From Helcococcus bovis (lineage in GTDB: Bacteria; Bacillota; Clostridia; Tissierellales; Peptoniphilaceae), in NCBI RefSeq assembly GCF_046035435.1, contig NZ_JBFNFH010000014.1: a stretch of DNA of 51,907 bases. The stretch is one strand, 5' to 3'. Numbering within the stretch: position 1 is the stretch's first letter; each line of letters opens with the position of its first letter. The position numbers and the translations under genes were made by a program. Below are positions 1 through 8,775 of this stretch, one piece after another. The notes below the pieces were generated by a model, which saw only the letters and a program-made list of their open reading frames with translations, had not been told where the DNA came from and searched no databases.

Positions 1-762
1 AGAAAATGAAATAATACTCATTATCCATATATCAAAAAGGTCCTTGAAGCTGGTAAAAATGTTTTATCTGAAAAAATAATAGTTCTAAATGTCGACCAAC
101 TAAAAGTTTGCGTGTAAATTGCTAAAGAAAAAAACTTGTTTTTAGTTGAATCCATGACTATCCATTATATGCCTTTATTCAGAAAAATTAAAGCATGGAT
201 AGAAGAACATAATCTTGGTAAATTAAAAATGATTCAGGTGAATTTTGGAACTTTTAAAAATTTTGAAGACAGATATTTCTTTAAAAAAGAATTAGCCGGT
301 GGAGCTCTATTTGATATAGGGGTATATGCCCTAAATTTTGTAAGATTTTTTATTTCTCAGAAACCTGACCAAATATCAAGTTATGTAAACATACATGAGT
401 CAGGTGTTGATGAATCTTCATCAATAATTCTGAAAAACAAGAAAGAAGAGTTAGCTACTGTTTCCCTTACTTTCAGAGCTAAAATGCCAAAACGAGGACT
501 TGTAGCCTATGAAAAAGGATATGTAGAAATTAATGAGTATCCACATGCGACAGAAGCTACACTTGTTAAACTAAATGGAGAAAGAGAAAGTCTTAAACTT
601 GGGGATAGCAATAGAAGACTTGCTTATGAAGTGGAGTATATTTCAGAGCTTTTAGAAAAAACAAATGAAAATAAATACTTAAATTATACAATTGATGTAT
701 TAGAAATTATGGATGAATTAAGACAATCTTGGAAGTTAAAATATGAGGGGGAAGAAGTTTAA
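1..762 (+). pseudogene. Gfo/Idh/MocA-family oxidoreductase, broken and cut by the window edge
   Basis: The reading frame from position 1 translates as the middle and C-terminal part of a Gfo/Idh/MocA NAD(P)-dependent sugar dehydrogenase. It contains 'LEAGKNVLSEK' (family pattern EAGKHVLCEKP) and, further on, a 'GGALFDIGVYALNF' stretch typical of the substrate-binding domain. The frame is interrupted by TGA at 7-9 and TAA at 115-117; recognisable family sequence continues across the second stop without a frame change. An open stretch from a TTG at 136 gives 208 residues, against about 320 for the family, and lacks the Rossmann nucleotide-binding half. The 5' end is outside the window. I infer a decaying gene; a sequencing error could explain one stop but hardly both. 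Confidence 0.8.
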
Positions 763-925
763 TTTTATAAGCAAAACGAGTAATGAAATAGTTTAAATTA
801 ATTACTGATAAAAACATATAAAGCTATTAATGATAGATAAAAGAAGTATTTTAAGCCGAAGAATACATTTTCATAATTTTGAAAAACAGTTTTAAAAATT
901 TACTAATTTTTGATATTATATACTT

Positions 926-940
926 GACTAGTAAATAGTC
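926..940. promoter_or_regulatory. Small dyad upstream of the PTS operon
   Basis: GACTA, a 5-nt spacer, then TAGTC form a short dyad 18 bases before the EIIAB start and directly before a strong AAAGGAGG ribosome site (945-952). A TATTAT (914-919) just upstream could be a -10 element, which would place the dyad near the transcription start, as an operator would be. No convincing -35 was found, so this is only a candidate. Confidence 0.25.
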
Positions 941-957
941 ACGAAAAGGAGGAATTT

Positions 958-1929
958 ATGTTAGGTATTATACTAGCAAGTCATGGTAGTCTAGCTGAAG
1001 GAGTTAAAGAAGCTGGACAAATGATTTTTGGACAACAAAGCAATCTAGCGACTTGTACACTTATGCCAAACGAAGGACCTGATGATATTAGAAATAAGAT
1101 TGAATCAGCTATTAAATCATTTGATAATCAAGATCAAGTGCTTATACTAGCTGACCTATATGGGGGTACCCCTTTCAATCAATCATCTGCTTTGTTGGCT
1201 GGTAAGGAAGACAAGTGGGCTATAGTGGCGGGATTAAACTTGCCTATGTTTATTGAAGCTCTATCTTCAAGGATGGACCCGGAAATGAATGCCCATGATA
1301 TTGCAAAACATCTTGTATCTGAAACAAGACAAAATATAAAGGCTTATCCTGAAGCGTTACAAAAAGAGGAAAGTCCTAAAAAAGAAGTTTCTGATAAATT
1401 TGCTCAAGGCCAAGTTGTTGGAAATGGCAAAATAGAGTATGTTTTATGTAGAATTGACACAAGACTCTTACATGGTCAAGTTGCTACCTCATGGACTAAG
1501 ACTACAAAACCAAATAGAATTATTGTAGTAAGTGATGAAGTTGCCAAAGATAATTTAAGAAAGAATATGATTATAGAAGCTGCACCATCAGGTGTTAGGG
1601 CTCATGTTGTGCCAATTTCAAAAATTGTTGAGGTTGATAAGGATCCTAGATTTGGAAACACAAAAGCTATGTTATTATTTGAAAATCCGGAATCCTTATT
1701 AAAGGCAGTTAAGGCTGGCTTAAGTGTTAAGCATGTAAATATAGGATCAATCGCTCATTCATTAGGAAAGGCAGTTATCACAAATGCAGTCGCTATGGGA
1801 AAAGATGATTATGAAGCCTTAGCAGAGCTAAGCGAACTAGGTATCGAATTTGACGTGAGAAAGGTGCCTTCAGATAGCGATCAAAAATTTGAAAATATAA
1901 TGAAAAAAGCTAAAAATGAGCTTTATTAA
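958..1929 (+). CDS. PTS mannose-family EIIAB fusion protein
   Basis: Cytoplasmic phosphotransfer component of a mannose-type (EII-Man) PTS permease, passing phosphate from HPr to the incoming sugar. The N-terminal EIIA domain (about 1-130) opens with 'GIILASHGSLAEG', with phospho-accepting His9. A charged Lys/Glu linker (about 131-155) leads to the EIIB domain (about 158-323), which has 'RIDTRLLHGQVATSW' with active-site His172. At 323 residues it matches ManX/ManL-type fusions. First gene of a four-gene operon; EIIC follows after 9 bases and its ribosome site touches this stop. The actual sugar cannot be deduced: mannose, glucose, fructose or amino-sugar carriers look alike here. Confidence 0.95.
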   Translation: MLGIILASHGSLAEGVKEAGQMIFGQQSNLATCTLMPNEGPDDIRNKIESAIKSFDNQDQVLILADLYGGTPFNQSSALLAGKEDKWAIVAGLNLPMFIEALSSRMDPEMNAHDIAKHLVSETRQNIKAYPEALQKEESPKKEVSDKFAQGQVVGNGKIEYVLCRIDTRLLHGQVATSWTKTTKPNRIIVVSDEVAKDNLRKNMIIEAAPSGVRAHVVPISKIVEVDKDPRFGNTKAMLLFENPESLLKAVKAGLSVKHVNIGSIAHSLGKAVITNAVAMGKDDYEALAELSELGIEFDVRKVPSDSDQKFENIMKKAKNELY

Positions 1930-1938
1930 GGAGAAAAA

Positions 1939-2751
1939 ATGAGTACTATTCAAATTATTTTAATTTTTATAATAGCATTCTTAGCAGGTATGGAAGGAGT
2001 TTTAGACCAATTCCAATTCCACCAACCTTTAGTTTCAGCAACTTTGATTGGTTTAGTTACAGGTCATTTAGAAGCTGGGATTATACTAGGGGGATCTTTG
2101 CAATTAATCGCTCTAGGTTGGGCTAACGTTGGTGCAGCCATTGCTCCGGACGTTGCTCTTGCAAGTGTTGCTTCTGCAATTATTATGGTTCTTGGTCTTG
2201 AAGGAGGAACTGCAGATTTACAAACAACAATATCTACAGCTATAGTTTTAGCTATTCCACTTGCTGTAGCAGGACTATTTTTAACAATGTTAGTAAGAAC
2301 AATCAGTATTACTCTGGTTCATGGTATGGATAAGGCTGCGGAAACAGCTAATTTTAAAGGTATCGAGATGCTTACTTATGCAGCTGCATCATTGCAAGGT
2401 TTAAGAATTGCTATACCAGCTCTATTACTTTGCTTCATAAGCCCGGAAGTTGTTACAAATACACTTAATTCAATGCCTTCATGGCTTGCAAATGGTATGT
2501 CAATTGGTGGTGGTATGGTTGCTGCAGTTGGTTATGCTATGGTTATTAACTTGATGGAAACAAAAGAAACTTGGCCATTTTTTGCTTTAGGTTTTGTATT
2601 ATCAGCAATACCACAATTAACTCTAATTGGTCTTGGTGTAATCGGTATATCATTAGCTCTTATCTATACAACACTTAAGAGATCAGGTTCAAATAACAAT
2701 GGTGGCGGCAATTCAGGTGACCCATTAGGCGATATTTTGAACGATTATTAG
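1939..2751 (+). CDS. PTS mannose-family EIIC subunit
   Basis: Integral membrane subunit that, with EIID, forms the translocation channel of a mannose-type PTS. The 270 residues are almost wholly hydrophobic with several membrane spans. The family pattern is clear: an N-terminal 'FLAGMEGVLDQFQFHQPL' segment and a Gly-rich 'GLVTGHLEAGIILGGSLQL' region as in ManY. The C-terminus is a short hydrophilic Asn/Gly-rich tail ending in NDY. The ribosome site AAGGAG overlaps the EIIAB stop, so translation is probably coupled. Eleven bases separate it from EIID. Confidence 0.95.
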   Translation: MSTIQIILIFIIAFLAGMEGVLDQFQFHQPLVSATLIGLVTGHLEAGIILGGSLQLIALGWANVGAAIAPDVALASVASAIIMVLGLEGGTADLQTTISTAIVLAIPLAVAGLFLTMLVRTISITLVHGMDKAAETANFKGIEMLTYAAASLQGLRIAIPALLLCFISPEVVTNTLNSMPSWLANGMSIGGGMVAAVGYAMVINLMETKETWPFFALGFVLSAIPQLTLIGLGVIGISLALIYTTLKRSGSNNNGGGNSGDPLGDILNDY

Positions 2752-2761
2752 GAGGAAAGAT

Positions 2762-3682
2762 ATGACAGAAAATAGATTAACACTTACTAAAAAAGACCGT
2801 ATGAATATTGCTATTCGTCACCAATTGTTACAAAGTTCTTGGAATTATGAACGTATGCAAAATGGTGGTTGGGCATATTCAATGATTCCGGCAATTAAAA
2901 AATTGTATCCTACAAAAGAAGGACAAGTTGCCGCATTACAAAGACACTTAGAATTCTATAATACTCACCCTTACGTATCAAGTCCAGTACTTGGTGTAAC
3001 CTTAGCTCTTGAAGAAGATAGGGCAAATGGTGCTCCAATTGATGATGCGACAATCCAAGGTGTTAAAGTAGGTATGATGGGACCATTAGCTGGTGTAGGG
3101 GATCCTTTATTCTGGTTTACTCTTAGACCAATTTTGGGAGCACTAGGTGCTAGCTTGGCTCTCACAGGAAGTATTATGGGACCTTTACTATTCTTCTTTG
3201 CATGGAATATTATTAGAATTGTTTTCGAATGGTATACACAAGAATTTGGATATAAAGTTGGTAGAGAAATTACCAAAAACTTATCAGGCGGTTTATTGGG
3301 TATGATAACAGAAGTTGCTTCTATACTTGGTATGTTTATCATAGGGGCATTAGTAAATAGGTGGGTAAGCATTTCATTTGCACCTGTTGTATCCAGAATT
3401 ACTCAATCTCCCGGAGCCTATATCGAATGGGCAAAATTACCTCAAGGAGCAGAAGGTATAAAGCAAGCATTATCTATGTATGATTCAATCGGACCAAGTG
3501 CTTTAGACCAAATAAAGGTTACAACATTACAAAGTAACTTAGACCAATTAATACCGGGTTTAGCAGCCTTGATACTTACATTAGTATGTTCTAGACTATT
3601 GAAAAAGAAGGTTTCTCCAATTGTGATTATATTAGCCTTATTCGTAGTTGGTATTGTTGGACACGTAATAGGTATTTTCTAG
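2762..3682 (+). CDS. PTS mannose-family EIID subunit
   Basis: Partner of EIIC in the membrane channel. The 306 residues begin with a hydrophilic N-terminal domain carrying 'SWNYERMQNGGWAYSMIP' and continue with 'GVKVGMMGPLAGVGDPLFW', the hallmark of ManZ-type EIID. Hydrophobic segments fill the last third (about 255-306). Length and order EIIAB-EIIC-EIID are the standard arrangement. A GGAGGAAAG ribosome site precedes the ATG. Confidence 0.95.
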   Translation: MTENRLTLTKKDRMNIAIRHQLLQSSWNYERMQNGGWAYSMIPAIKKLYPTKEGQVAALQRHLEFYNTHPYVSSPVLGVTLALEEDRANGAPIDDATIQGVKVGMMGPLAGVGDPLFWFTLRPILGALGASLALTGSIMGPLLFFFAWNIIRIVFEWYTQEFGYKVGREITKNLSGGLLGMITEVASILGMFIIGALVNRWVSISFAPVVSRITQSPGAYIEWAKLPQGAEGIKQALSMYDSIGPSALDQIKVTTLQSNLDQLIPGLAALILTLVCSRLLKKKVSPIVIILALFVVGIVGHVIGIF

Positions 3683-3683
3683 A

Positions 3684-4061
3684 ATGTTTAACTCTCAAAA
3701 CAAAGAAGTTACATTTTCTATAAAGGCAAGCCATCTTACAGGGATTCCTTCATATGGAAATGTATACTTAGGAGATAAAGCTTTTGAATATTATAATGAA
3801 AAAAATGTGAATGACTTTGTACAGATTCCTTGGGATCAAATATCCCACATATCTGCATCAGTCATACTAGGTAAAAAGATTAATAGGTTTGCTATTTTCA
3901 CAAAAAGTAATGGACACTTTACATTTTCTACTAGAGATAATAAAAAAACTCTTAAATCTATGGGAAATTATTTCCCGGTAGAAAAAATGTACAGGTCTCA
4001 GTCTCTGGTATCATTTTTTAATAAAAAGATAAAAAATTTATTTAGGTCAAATAAAAAGTGA
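3684..4061 (+). CDS. DUF956 family protein (ManO-like), PTS accessory
   Basis: A 125-residue soluble protein starting one base after the EIID stop. The family (DUF956, called ManO in some species) is typically the last gene of mannose-PTS operons in Bacillota. The segment 'HLTGIPSYGNVYLGDKAFEYY' is characteristic, followed by a PH-like pattern of beta strands and a basic C-terminus. Its role is not established; a part in regulating or assembling the PTS is inferred from constant linkage. An intrinsic terminator lies 80 bases further on. Confidence 0.85.
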   Translation: MFNSQNKEVTFSIKASHLTGIPSYGNVYLGDKAFEYYNEKNVNDFVQIPWDQISHISASVILGKKINRFAIFTKSNGHFTFSTRDNKKTLKSMGNYFPVEKMYRSQSLVSFFNKKIKNLFRSNKK

Positions 4062-4141
4062 GAAAAGCTGTGAACTATATTAATTTGTAAAAGATTTAAA
4101 TATTAAGTCTTATATTGTTAAGTAAATATATAATATTTTTA

Positions 4142-4186
4142 AATCCTTCTGATTAGGTTAATTAATCGAATCAGGAGGATTTTTTA
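4142..4186 (+). terminator. Intrinsic terminator of the PTS operon
   Basis: Arms 4142-4154 (AATCCTTCTGATT) and 4169-4181 (AATCAGGAGGATT) pair over 13 bases with one G-U pair around a 14-base loop, followed by a T run. The rest of 4062-4421 is AT-rich and holds only this hairpin and the opposing one at 4375-4416; no gene is visible there. Confidence 0.85.
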
Positions 4187-4374
4187 TGTCATAAACATAT
4201 CTGGGTAATAGTCCCTATTAGATAAAATATCTTTTTTAAATTAATTCTGATCAGATATTTTATTTTCAACTTAATTATTATATAAAATTTATTAAATTTA
4301 CTTTTCTTGATTTTAGTTATATAAAACCAAAGACACAGTTTCAAAAAAATTTCAATGCTCTGTTATATTTATAA

Positions 4375-4416
4375 AAAAACAGGATCAGAAATCTCCTGAT
4401 TTCTAATCCTGTTTTT
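4375..4416 (-). terminator. Intrinsic terminator of the leftward murJ/ATP-grasp pair
   Basis: A nearly perfect inverted repeat of 19 bases per arm (one G-U pair) with a 4-base loop sits 6 bases beyond the stop of the leftward ATP-grasp gene. Read on the minus strand, the core AACAGGATTAGAAATC arm is followed by its complement and a T run. Confidence 0.9.
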
Positions 4417-4421
4417 CCATT

Positions 4422-5432
4422 CTATCTAAGTTTAATTCCCATTTTGTCTTCAAATACTTTGACAAATCCTTTTCCATCTTTCATATGGATATATGTTTGG
4501 AATAAATCGGGGCCCGGAAATTCATTTGCCTCTATAATTAATGGACCATCTTCTGATATGGCAATGTCCCACCCAATATATCTTAGCTCTTTGTGTAAAC
4601 TAGCAGCTTTAATTGCTAGTTCTTTTAATTCTTTTATCATGGGTATTTGGAATCCCGTGTAATCAAATCCTGTTAATTTATTTTTAGTAATTATTGATTC
4701 TAAAGGAACGTTTGTATATAGTGGTTTATCGATGACTCCATCCTCTGATAGTAATGTCCAGTATCCTCCAAGACTTCCGTTATCTAGGTAGCTATCAGTT
4801 TGAGATACCCTTAAAACCATGTAAATTACACTAACTTCACCTTTTTCATTTATTACTGTTCCTGTACGAATGGTATTTATTGAGTTTAAGGATAATTTGT
4901 TCATATCCTTATGTTGAGTGATGCCTTCTTCAATTAAGTATTTATTTTCACTTAATAGTCTATTAAATAATTTTTCTGTATTAGTAATTTTGTTAGAAAG
5001 AATTCTTTCTACGCCCTTTCCTCCACAAGAATATGGATCTTTAGCAAATATGATTTCATTTTTTTTTAAGAAGTCCTTAAAATTATTCATATTAGATTTT
5101 TTAATATTAATAAAATCTCTGCCTAAAAAATCTTTGTATTCTTCAACAAAGTCATCTTTATTTGTTAGATATTTGTAAGAATCTTCATTAATAAACATTT
5201 TATAAATTTTACTATTATCTTTATAAAGTGTTAAGTAACTATCCCTAATTTCTTTATCCTTAACTCTATCGAAGTTGCTACTGTAGTATGTAATCCATGT
5301 ATTTCCATCATTTTTGTATGACTTATACATGTCGATAAATAAATCAAGTTTAGTTCTACCTGATCTTTTTGACATATCCTTTAATATTAACCATATACTT
5401 TTCCAATCTGCATTAAATATCTTTTTAATCAT
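4422..5432 (-). CDS. Sugar-transfer-associated ATP-grasp protein
   Basis: A 336-residue soluble protein resembling the 'sugar-transfer associated ATP-grasp' family (Pfam ATPgrasp_ST). Visible ATP-grasp features are a lysine/glycine loop 'KDPYSCGGKGVERI' (about 131-144), an acidic 'YLIEEGITQH', and the C-terminal metal/ATP motif 'GWDIAISEDGPLIIEANEFPGP' region (about 288-308; Glu and Asn ligands in IEAN). Such enzymes join a carboxylate to an amine using ATP and are often found in cell-envelope polysaccharide loci. Its ATG lies inside the end of the MurJ-like gene (8-base overlap), so the two are cotranscribed and probably translationally coupled. The substrate is unknown; amino-acid decoration of an envelope polymer is an inference from the neighbour. 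Confidence 0.8.
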   Translation of the reverse strand: MIKKIFNADWKSIWLILKDMSKRSGRTKLDLFIDMYKSYKNDGNTWITYYSSNFDRVKDKEIRDSYLTLYKDNSKIYKMFINEDSYKYLTNKDDFVEEYKDFLGRDFINIKKSNMNNFKDFLKKNEIIFAKDPYSCGGKGVERILSNKITNTEKLFNRLLSENKYLIEEGITQHKDMNKLSLNSINTIRTGTVINEKGEVSVIYMVLRVSQTDSYLDNGSLGGYWTLLSEDGVIDKPLYTNVPLESIITKNKLTGFDYTGFQIPMIKELKELAIKAASLHKELRYIGWDIAISEDGPLIIEANEFPGPDLFQTYIHMKDGKGFVKVFEDKMGIKLR

Positions 5433-6963
5433 TTTTTTTAACCTTTTGTTTAATAAATCTATGATATAATTTATTTACTAAATTCATTACTTCAGGTATT
5501 CTTGCAAATATAATTAAAATCATAAACACAAAAATAGATATTATTATTGAAGAAATTAAAGCTAAAATATAGCTTGTTGTTTGTAATAAATTATAAATCA
5601 ATAGTGTAAATATTCCCATAATATAACTTATTATTGCTATTTTAGTTATTTTGTGTAAGAATTGCATAAATTCTATACTTCCGTAATGCTTTCTGAATGA
5701 ATATATTTCATAACTTGCTGCTGATATTGAAGCGATAGCGGTAGCTATGGCTAATCCATTTAGTCCCCAAAAATATGAAAGGATTACATCAAGAGTTATA
5801 TTTAATGAAACTTGTATAAGTGTTGCATAAATAGGGATTTTAGTGTTTTGAAGAGAATAAAAGCCTCTATTTATTATTTGTTTTATTGAAAATCCTAAAA
5901 TTGTAGGAGTGTAGAAAAATAGCACGCCTGAAATTATTGCAGTTGAGTTTTGATTAAATACACCTCTTTCAAGTAATATTTTTACCAAAGGTTTAGATAA
6001 TATCATAATTCCAATCATGGAAGGAATTATAAGTATGTATGCTGCTGTTAAACCACTCATCATAGTTTTTTTCATTTCCTTAATTCTATTTTCACTTGCA
6101 AGTTTACTCATTGATGGGTAAATGGACGTTGTAATTGAAACTATTATAACTCCAGAAATCAATTGGTAAATTAGATTTCCATATTTAATTGATGAAACAC
6201 CCCCGGTAGGCATTATAATAGAAGCTAATGATTGATCGGTTATGGTCAATAAATCCATTGCTGATATTGAAATCAGAAGTGGAATAGCAAACTTTATTAA
6301 TTTGTAAATGTATTTATCCTTAAAATCTAAAACTATTTTATGAGAATAGTATTCAGATTTAATTGCTGATGGGAATAAAAAATATTTTAAAAATTCAGTT
6401 ATTAATATTCCGTAAGCAATTATATAATAATTTTTTAATTTTACAGAGATAATTAAAGTTATTACATGGAAAAAGTTCATTATTATACCTGGAGTTTCAG
6501 AAATTATAAATCTATTTTTCATTTGTAAAAATGCAATGAAAATAGCTGAAATCATAGTTGGATATAATGAAAAAGCAAATATTCTTGTGAATTGTATACT
6601 TATTTCCCTTTTTTCTCCTGCGTAAGCTGGAGCGAATATTGATACAAGAATAGGAGCTATTAATATAATGATTGCAATAAATACAGTTGAAATAAGCATT
6701 ATAATGTTAAGTAAATTTGAAGTAAATAGTTTAGCTTTATTTTCTCCATGTTTTGTCTTTATTTCGGTATAAATAGGGATATAACCAGCTACTAAGGATG
6801 TTAAAATTGATCCAAATAAAATAAAAGGGATCGTAGATGCTGTGCTATAAGCATCCATTATATTGCTGGTACCTAAAAAATACGCAAAAGCTTGTTCTCT
6901 AATTAGTCCTGTTAATTTTGATAACAAAGTTATTATCATTAAAAAAATTGTAGTTCTTCTCAT
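5425..6963 (-). CDS. MurJ/MviN-like lipid-linked oligosaccharide flippase
   Basis: A 512-residue polytopic membrane protein with about 14 hydrophobic segments. The N-terminal 'LLSKLTGLIREQAFAYFLG' segment is the MurJ/MviN signature, and 'PFILFGSILTSLVAGYIPIY' continues the family pattern. MurJ flips lipid II across the membrane; paralogues in Bacillota flip other lipid-linked sugars. Because it sits beside an ATP-grasp enzyme rather than among division or wall genes, it could be a dedicated flippase for an accessory polymer instead of the essential lipid II flippase. A GAGAGG ribosome site and an extended -10 promoter lie upstream. Confidence 0.88.
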   Translation of the reverse strand: MRRTTIFLMIITLLSKLTGLIREQAFAYFLGTSNIMDAYSTASTIPFILFGSILTSLVAGYIPIYTEIKTKHGENKAKLFTSNLLNIIMLISTVFIAIIILIAPILVSIFAPAYAGEKREISIQFTRIFAFSLYPTMISAIFIAFLQMKNRFIISETPGIIMNFFHVITLIISVKLKNYYIIAYGILITEFLKYFLFPSAIKSEYYSHKIVLDFKDKYIYKLIKFAIPLLISISAMDLLTITDQSLASIIMPTGGVSSIKYGNLIYQLISGVIIVSITTSIYPSMSKLASENRIKEMKKTMMSGLTAAYILIIPSMIGIMILSKPLVKILLERGVFNQNSTAIISGVLFFYTPTILGFSIKQIINRGFYSLQNTKIPIYATLIQVSLNITLDVILSYFWGLNGLAIATAIASISAASYEIYSFRKHYGSIEFMQFLHKITKIAIISYIMGIFTLLIYNLLQTTSYILALISSIIISIFVFMILIIFARIPEVMNLVNKLYHRFIKQKVKKND

Positions 6964-6982
6964 TCTAACCTCTCTCTACAAA

Positions 6983-6991
6983 ATTATAGCA
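6983..6991 (-). promoter_or_regulatory. Extended -10 promoter for murJ-like gene
   Basis: On the minus strand TGCTATAAT forms an extended -10 element 20 bases upstream of the flippase start. No good -35 is seen, which is usual for extended -10 promoters. The same intergenic stretch has two TATAAT boxes on the plus strand (7019-7036 region) that may serve the amylase gene. Confidence 0.5.
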
Positions 6992-7074
6992 TATTGTGAG
7001 AAAAAATTATTTAAATATATTATAATGGGTATAATATAAAATATTTATAAAATTTAAAATTAAGGGGGATAATT

Positions 7075-8517
7075 ATGAATGGTTTAATGTTACAAGGTTT
7101 TGAGTGGTATTTGCCAGAAGATGGTAAGCATTTTGTCAGACTAATGGAACAATTGGAATACCTAAAAGAAAAAGGATTTACAGCAATTTGGTTGCCACCA
7201 GTTACAAAAGGTACTGGAAGTAATGATGTAGGGTATGGAGTTTATGATCTTTATGATTTAGGAGAATTTGATCAAAAGGGAACTGTGCGTACAAAATATG
7301 GTACAAAGCAAGAATTACTAAATTTAATTAATAAAGCACATGAATTAGACATTCAAATATATGCTGACTTTGTATTGAACCATAAAGCTGGTGCGGATGA
7401 AACTGAAGTTTTTAAGGCAGTAAAAGTTAACGAAAATAATAGATTAGAAGAGATTGAAGAAGCTAAAGATATAGAAGGATGGACTAAATTTACATTTCCT
7501 GGTAGAAATGGAAAATATAGCGATTTTAAATGGGGATTCCAACATTTTAATGGTGTAGATTATGATGCTAAAACTGGTGAAAATGGAATTTTTAAGATTA
7601 TTTGGGAAAATAGAGATTGGAATCAAAGTGTATCTGGTGAAAAAGGAAATTATGATTATTTAATGTTTGCAGATATTGATCATTTTAATCCTGATGTAAG
7701 AAATGAATTATTTAATTGGGTAAAATGGTTTGTAAATGAAACAAAAATAGATGGTATAAGATATGATGCTTTAAAACACATTGATAGTAATTTTATAAGA
7801 GAGTTTACAAATTATATCTTAAGTGAAATAAAAAATGATTTCTATTTTGTTGGAGAATATTGGGAAAATAATATAGATAGTTTGACTAATTTTATTGACT
7901 CAACAGATCAAAATGTTGATTTATTTGATGTTACACTCCATTATAAATTGCATGAAGCATCAGTGTCTGGAGAAGGATATGATTTAAGATGGTTATTTGA
8001 CGATTCTGTAGAAAGTAAAAGAAAGATGAATTCAGTAACATTTGTGGATAATCATGACTCTCAATTAGGACAATCTCTACAATCTTGGGTAGATAACTGG
8101 TTTAGAGAAATAGCCTATGCATTAATTCTTTTAAGAGAACATGGATATCCATGTGTATTTTATGGCGATATTTATGGTATAGCGGATGGTTCTGAATATG
8201 CAGGAATGAAAGAAAAATTGGATATTTTATTAGATCTTAGAAAAAATTATGCATATGGAGAACAAAAACTTTATTTACAAGATGGAAATACTATTGGTTT
8301 TGTAAGATATGGTGATGAACATCATCCAGGAAGAATGGCTGTATTAATTTCAAACTCAACAGAAAAAACATTAAACATGCATGTAGGACAAGATCAGGCT
8401 GGAAAAGTTTATGTTGATAGACTAGGAAATAACGATGCTGAAATAACAATTGATGAAAATGGAAATGCTGATTTTTATGTTTCAGCTGGATCAGTTTCTG
8501 TATGGGTAGAAAAATAA
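7075..8517 (+). CDS. Cytoplasmic alpha-amylase (GH13)
   Basis: A 480-residue glycoside hydrolase family 13 enzyme, closest by pattern to the liquefying or intracellular amylases (GH13_5, AmyS type), hydrolysing alpha-1,4-glucans. Conserved regions: I 'DFVLNHK' (Asp98-His103), II 'GIRYDALKHI' with nucleophile Asp231, III 'GEYW' with acid/base Glu261, IV 'FVDNHDS' with Asp328. A B-domain lies between about 104 and 205 and a C-terminal beta domain after about 395. There is no signal peptide, so it acts inside the cell, probably on imported maltodextrins or glycogen. Ribosome site AAGGGGG precedes the ATG. Monocistronic, followed by the FMN riboswitch. Confidence 0.95.
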   Translation: MNGLMLQGFEWYLPEDGKHFVRLMEQLEYLKEKGFTAIWLPPVTKGTGSNDVGYGVYDLYDLGEFDQKGTVRTKYGTKQELLNLINKAHELDIQIYADFVLNHKAGADETEVFKAVKVNENNRLEEIEEAKDIEGWTKFTFPGRNGKYSDFKWGFQHFNGVDYDAKTGENGIFKIIWENRDWNQSVSGEKGNYDYLMFADIDHFNPDVRNELFNWVKWFVNETKIDGIRYDALKHIDSNFIREFTNYILSEIKNDFYFVGEYWENNIDSLTNFIDSTDQNVDLFDVTLHYKLHEASVSGEGYDLRWLFDDSVESKRKMNSVTFVDNHDSQLGQSLQSWVDNWFREIAYALILLREHGYPCVFYGDIYGIADGSEYAGMKEKLDILLDLRKNYAYGEQKLYLQDGNTIGFVRYGDEHHPGRMAVLISNSTEKTLNMHVGQDQAGKVYVDRLGNNDAEITIDENGNADFYVSAGSVSVWVEK

Positions 8518-8518
8518 T

Positions 8519-8547
8519 TTGATAATAATATACAATAATGGTAACAT
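8519..8547 (+). promoter_or_regulatory. Promoter of the FMN riboswitch-ribU unit
   Basis: TTGATA (8519-8524), 17-base spacer, TAACAT (8542-8547). The predicted start, near 8554, falls directly before the first stem of the riboswitch. Confidence 0.55.
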
Positions 8548-8557
8548 ATAAGTATAG

Positions 8558-8661
8558 ATCTTCAGGGCAGGGTGAAATTCCCTACCGGCGGTAAAGTCCG
8601 CGAGCGCAAGCTGAATCGGTGAAACTCCGATACCGACAGTATAGTCTGGATGGAAGAAGAT
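8558..8661 (+). promoter_or_regulatory. FMN (RFN) riboswitch
   Basis: The conserved RFN element is complete: closing stem ATCTTC (8558-8563) with GAAGAT (8656-8661), 'AGGGCAGGGTGAAATTCCC', 'TACCGGCGGTAAAGTCCGC', 'GAGCGCAAGC', 'GGTGAAACTCCGATACCGAC' and 'AGTCTGGATG'. These are the invariant junction and loop sequences that bind flavin mononucleotide. With the terminator at 8710-8740 it should shut off ribU when FMN is plentiful. Confidence 0.98.
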
Positions 8662-8709
8662 ATATTGATTTGCGGTATTTTAAATACTGTTATTAATTAT
8701 GTTTTTGAA

Positions 8710-8740
8710 TGCCCCGAAGTATCGGGGCAATTAATTTTTT
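8710..8740 (+). terminator. Riboswitch-controlled terminator
   Basis: Stem TGCCCCGA (8710-8717) and TCGGGGCA (8722-8729) with a 4-base loop, then ATTAATTTTTT. It lies between the FMN aptamer and ribU and is the expected expression platform. Confidence 0.93.
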
Positions 8741-8775
8741 AAATTGCCCTAAAAAAGATATTTAGGGAGGATTTT

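Noticed and set aside
115..117. The TAA in the oxidoreductase as a recoded codon
   Set aside because: A second in-frame stop (TGA) precedes it and no recoding signal is visible; decay is simpler.
2971..3372. Long minus-strand open frame opposite the EIID gene
   Set aside because: Its product is low-complexity Ser/Pro/Ile sequence without a ribosome site, and the plus strand encodes an intact EIID; a shadow.
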